A DNA stretch of 64,000 bases. Source: Pleionea sp. CnH1-48 (GTDB lineage: Bacteria; Pseudomonadota; Gammaproteobacteria; Enterobacterales; Kangiellaceae). Positions 63,290-64,000 of this stretch are shown piece by piece. The DNA is taken from assembly GCF_024124665.1 (NCBI RefSeq), contig NZ_JAMXSB010000007.1:248001-312000 (forward strand), read 5' to 3'. Numbering within the stretch: the stretch's first letter is position 1; the number at the start of each line of letters is the position of its first letter. The notes below the pieces were generated by a model. It had not been told where the DNA came from. It worked only from the letters and a program-made list of their open reading frames with translations, and searched no databases. The translations under genes and the position numbers were made by a program.

Positions 63290-64000
63290 CTAATGTGTTT
63301 CAAACCAACTCTTACCAATATTTGAATCCGTAGCTAAAGGACACCTAAACGAAAATATTTTTTCTACATTACTCATGGCGTCTTGACTTAAAATTGATAG
63401 ATGCTCTGCGACTTTCTTTGTCTTACAAGCAATTTGCAATTCGTCATGCACCCAAGCGCAATAAGCAAAATCACCATCCCATCCGTGTTCTAAGCCTTCA
63501 TCTATAGCCAGCTTCTCTAACTCCACAATCCACGCCTTACAAATTAACGCACCCGCCGACTGTAAGAGCGTATTAAGCGTCGCATGAGCCGAACGGATAT
63601 ACACAGGGCGACCATCAAGGCCAATAATATAACCACGCTTAGCGGCCTTTGCTACGGCGTCTTTGAGATACTTTAGAGCGGGCACACTATTAAAAAACGT
63701 TGCTTTTAGTTTCTTACCAATACTCCTTTGTTTCTTGGCGCTAGAATGAGGTTCAACTATGGAACCCACAAGTTGATCACCAGCGCCGTAACATACGGAG
63801 TAAATAAATGTTTTCGCGTGGTCCCTTGAAGGCAACCCCGCCGCTTTCTGATTTACCGTGTGAATGTCACCGTTTAGAATCGTATCGATGTATGCGCCAT
63901 TGTCCCAGCGACTCATGAAGTGACCTAGACAGCGTAATTCAAGGCCGCTTGCATCTGTCCCTAGCAAAAACCAGCCACTGGGAACCGTCCACAGTTCCCG
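63290..64000 (-). CDS. T7 gp5-like DNA polymerase (family A), C-terminal part (partial)
   Basis: The reading frame stays open to base 64000, so the 5' part is outside the window; about 236 C-terminal residues are visible. Polymerase motifs: motif A LLGTDASGLELRCLGHFM with its metal-binding Asp, motif B RDHAKTFIYSVCYGAGD, and motif C AWVHDELQIA with the second catalytic Asp. The frame continues upstream of the first internal start, and those residues (ending VPSGWFLL) fit the family. The gene is the replicative DNA polymerase of the phage. Downstream is the exonuclease. The primase-helicase is expected further right. Confidence 0.93.
   Translation of the reverse strand, partial: RELWTVPSGWFLLGTDASGLELRCLGHFMSRWDNGAYIDTILNGDIHTVNQKAAGLPSRDHAKTFIYSVCYGAGDQLVGSIVEPHSSAKKQRSIGKKLKATFFNSVPALKYLKDAVAKAAKRGYIIGLDGRPVYIRSAHATLNTLLQSAGALICKAWIVELEKLAIDEGLEHGWDGDFAYCAWVHDELQIACKTKKVAEHLSILSQDAMSNVEKIFSFRCPLATDSNIGKSWFETH

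Larger units (their letters stand above)
48905..64000. mobile_element. T7-like prophage or phage-derived element (left part)
   Basis: Between the hemW terminator and the window end are a T7-type RNA polymerase, T7-lysozyme-like amidase, 3-TM holin-like protein, HNH nuclease, T7 gp6-like exonuclease and gp5-like DNA polymerase, with several unknown or cargo genes. The region is AT-richer than its neighbours. The polymerase reads right, but most other genes read left, unlike the single-strand layout of lytic T7 phages. No integrase, repressor, portal, terminase or capsid gene is seen. The element continues beyond the right edge; whether it is functional cannot be told. The left end is within 48905-49362. 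Confidence 0.8.

Noticed and set aside
48905-64000. T7-type promoters for the phage RNA polymerase
   Set aside because: No repeated motif of about 20 bp was seen before the leftward genes, and the T7 consensus itself is absent by eye. A motif search with the full element would be needed.
1-64000. CRISPR arrays and rRNA genes
   Set aside because: No regularly spaced direct repeats and no rRNA-like segments were noticed.

Overview
The window is a mid-GC gammaproteobacterial chromosome segment. Gene order around the Pil-Chp chemosensory operon, gshB-tonB-yqgE-yqgF and pilT/pilU-yggS-proC-yggT-(...)-rdgB-hemW follows the arrangement known from Pseudomonas aeruginosa. The moderate GC content, the pepsin-like protease and the long acidic linkers in the chemosensory proteins suggest a marine lineage such as Kangiellaceae/Oceanospirillales, but the genus is a guess.

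Layout. (1) 1-8.2 kb: two RND efflux modules meet tail to tail: the end of an adaptor plus a drug-type (HAE1) pump on the plus strand, and a CusA/CzcA-type metal pump with a His-rich adaptor and a small Cys/His-rich periplasmic protein on the minus strand. (2) 8.3-13.5 kb: a membrane fatty-acid hydroxylase divergent from an AraC regulator, a small membrane protein, a pepsin-like aspartic protease, and a translationally coupled PP-loop ATPase/Fe-S protein pair. (3) 13.5-16.4 kb: the S-adenosylmethionine cycle genes ahcY and metK. ahcY has a leader that fits an SAH riboswitch, and metK has a tandem 8-bp repeat resembling a MetJ box. (4) 16.9-31.7 kb: a thioredoxin-fold protein, then the complete Pil-Chp system controlling type IV pili (pilG-pilH-pilI-pilJ-pilK-chpA-chpB-chpC, all minus strand). 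(5) 31.9-36.6 kb: gshB, tonB3-like, yqgE, yqgF, an unknown gene and a PLP-dependent deaminase/desulfhydrase. (6) 36.7-39.3 kb: an accessory islet with an unknown membrane protein, an orphan Imm11-type immunity protein, a secreted small protein and a probably truncated beta-propeller. (7) 39.4-48.8 kb: pilU and pilT (minus), then yggS, proC, yggT, a dynamin-like GTPase, a DUF4426 protein, rdgB and hemW (plus), with an intergenic repeat element before the DUF4426 gene.

(8) From about 48.9 kb to the window end lies an AT-richer prophage-like region with T7-type genes: a full-length single-subunit RNA polymerase (plus strand) and, on the opposite strand, a T7-lysozyme-like amidase, a holin-like protein, an HNH nuclease, a gp6-like exonuclease and a gp5-like DNA polymerase that runs off the right edge. 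Embedded among the lysis genes is a 1863-residue Sec-exported RHS/YD-repeat protein with a C39-type Cys/His/Asp triad, followed 3 bp later by a small multi-spanning membrane protein that could be its immunity partner. A free-standing CZB zinc-sensor domain protein is also carried. No integrase, repressor, terminase or capsid gene is visible in the window; the prophage continues to the right.

The most interesting region is this prophage: T7-type genes are arranged on two converging strands and carry a candidate peptidase-RHS toxin/immunity unit and a CZB cargo protein.
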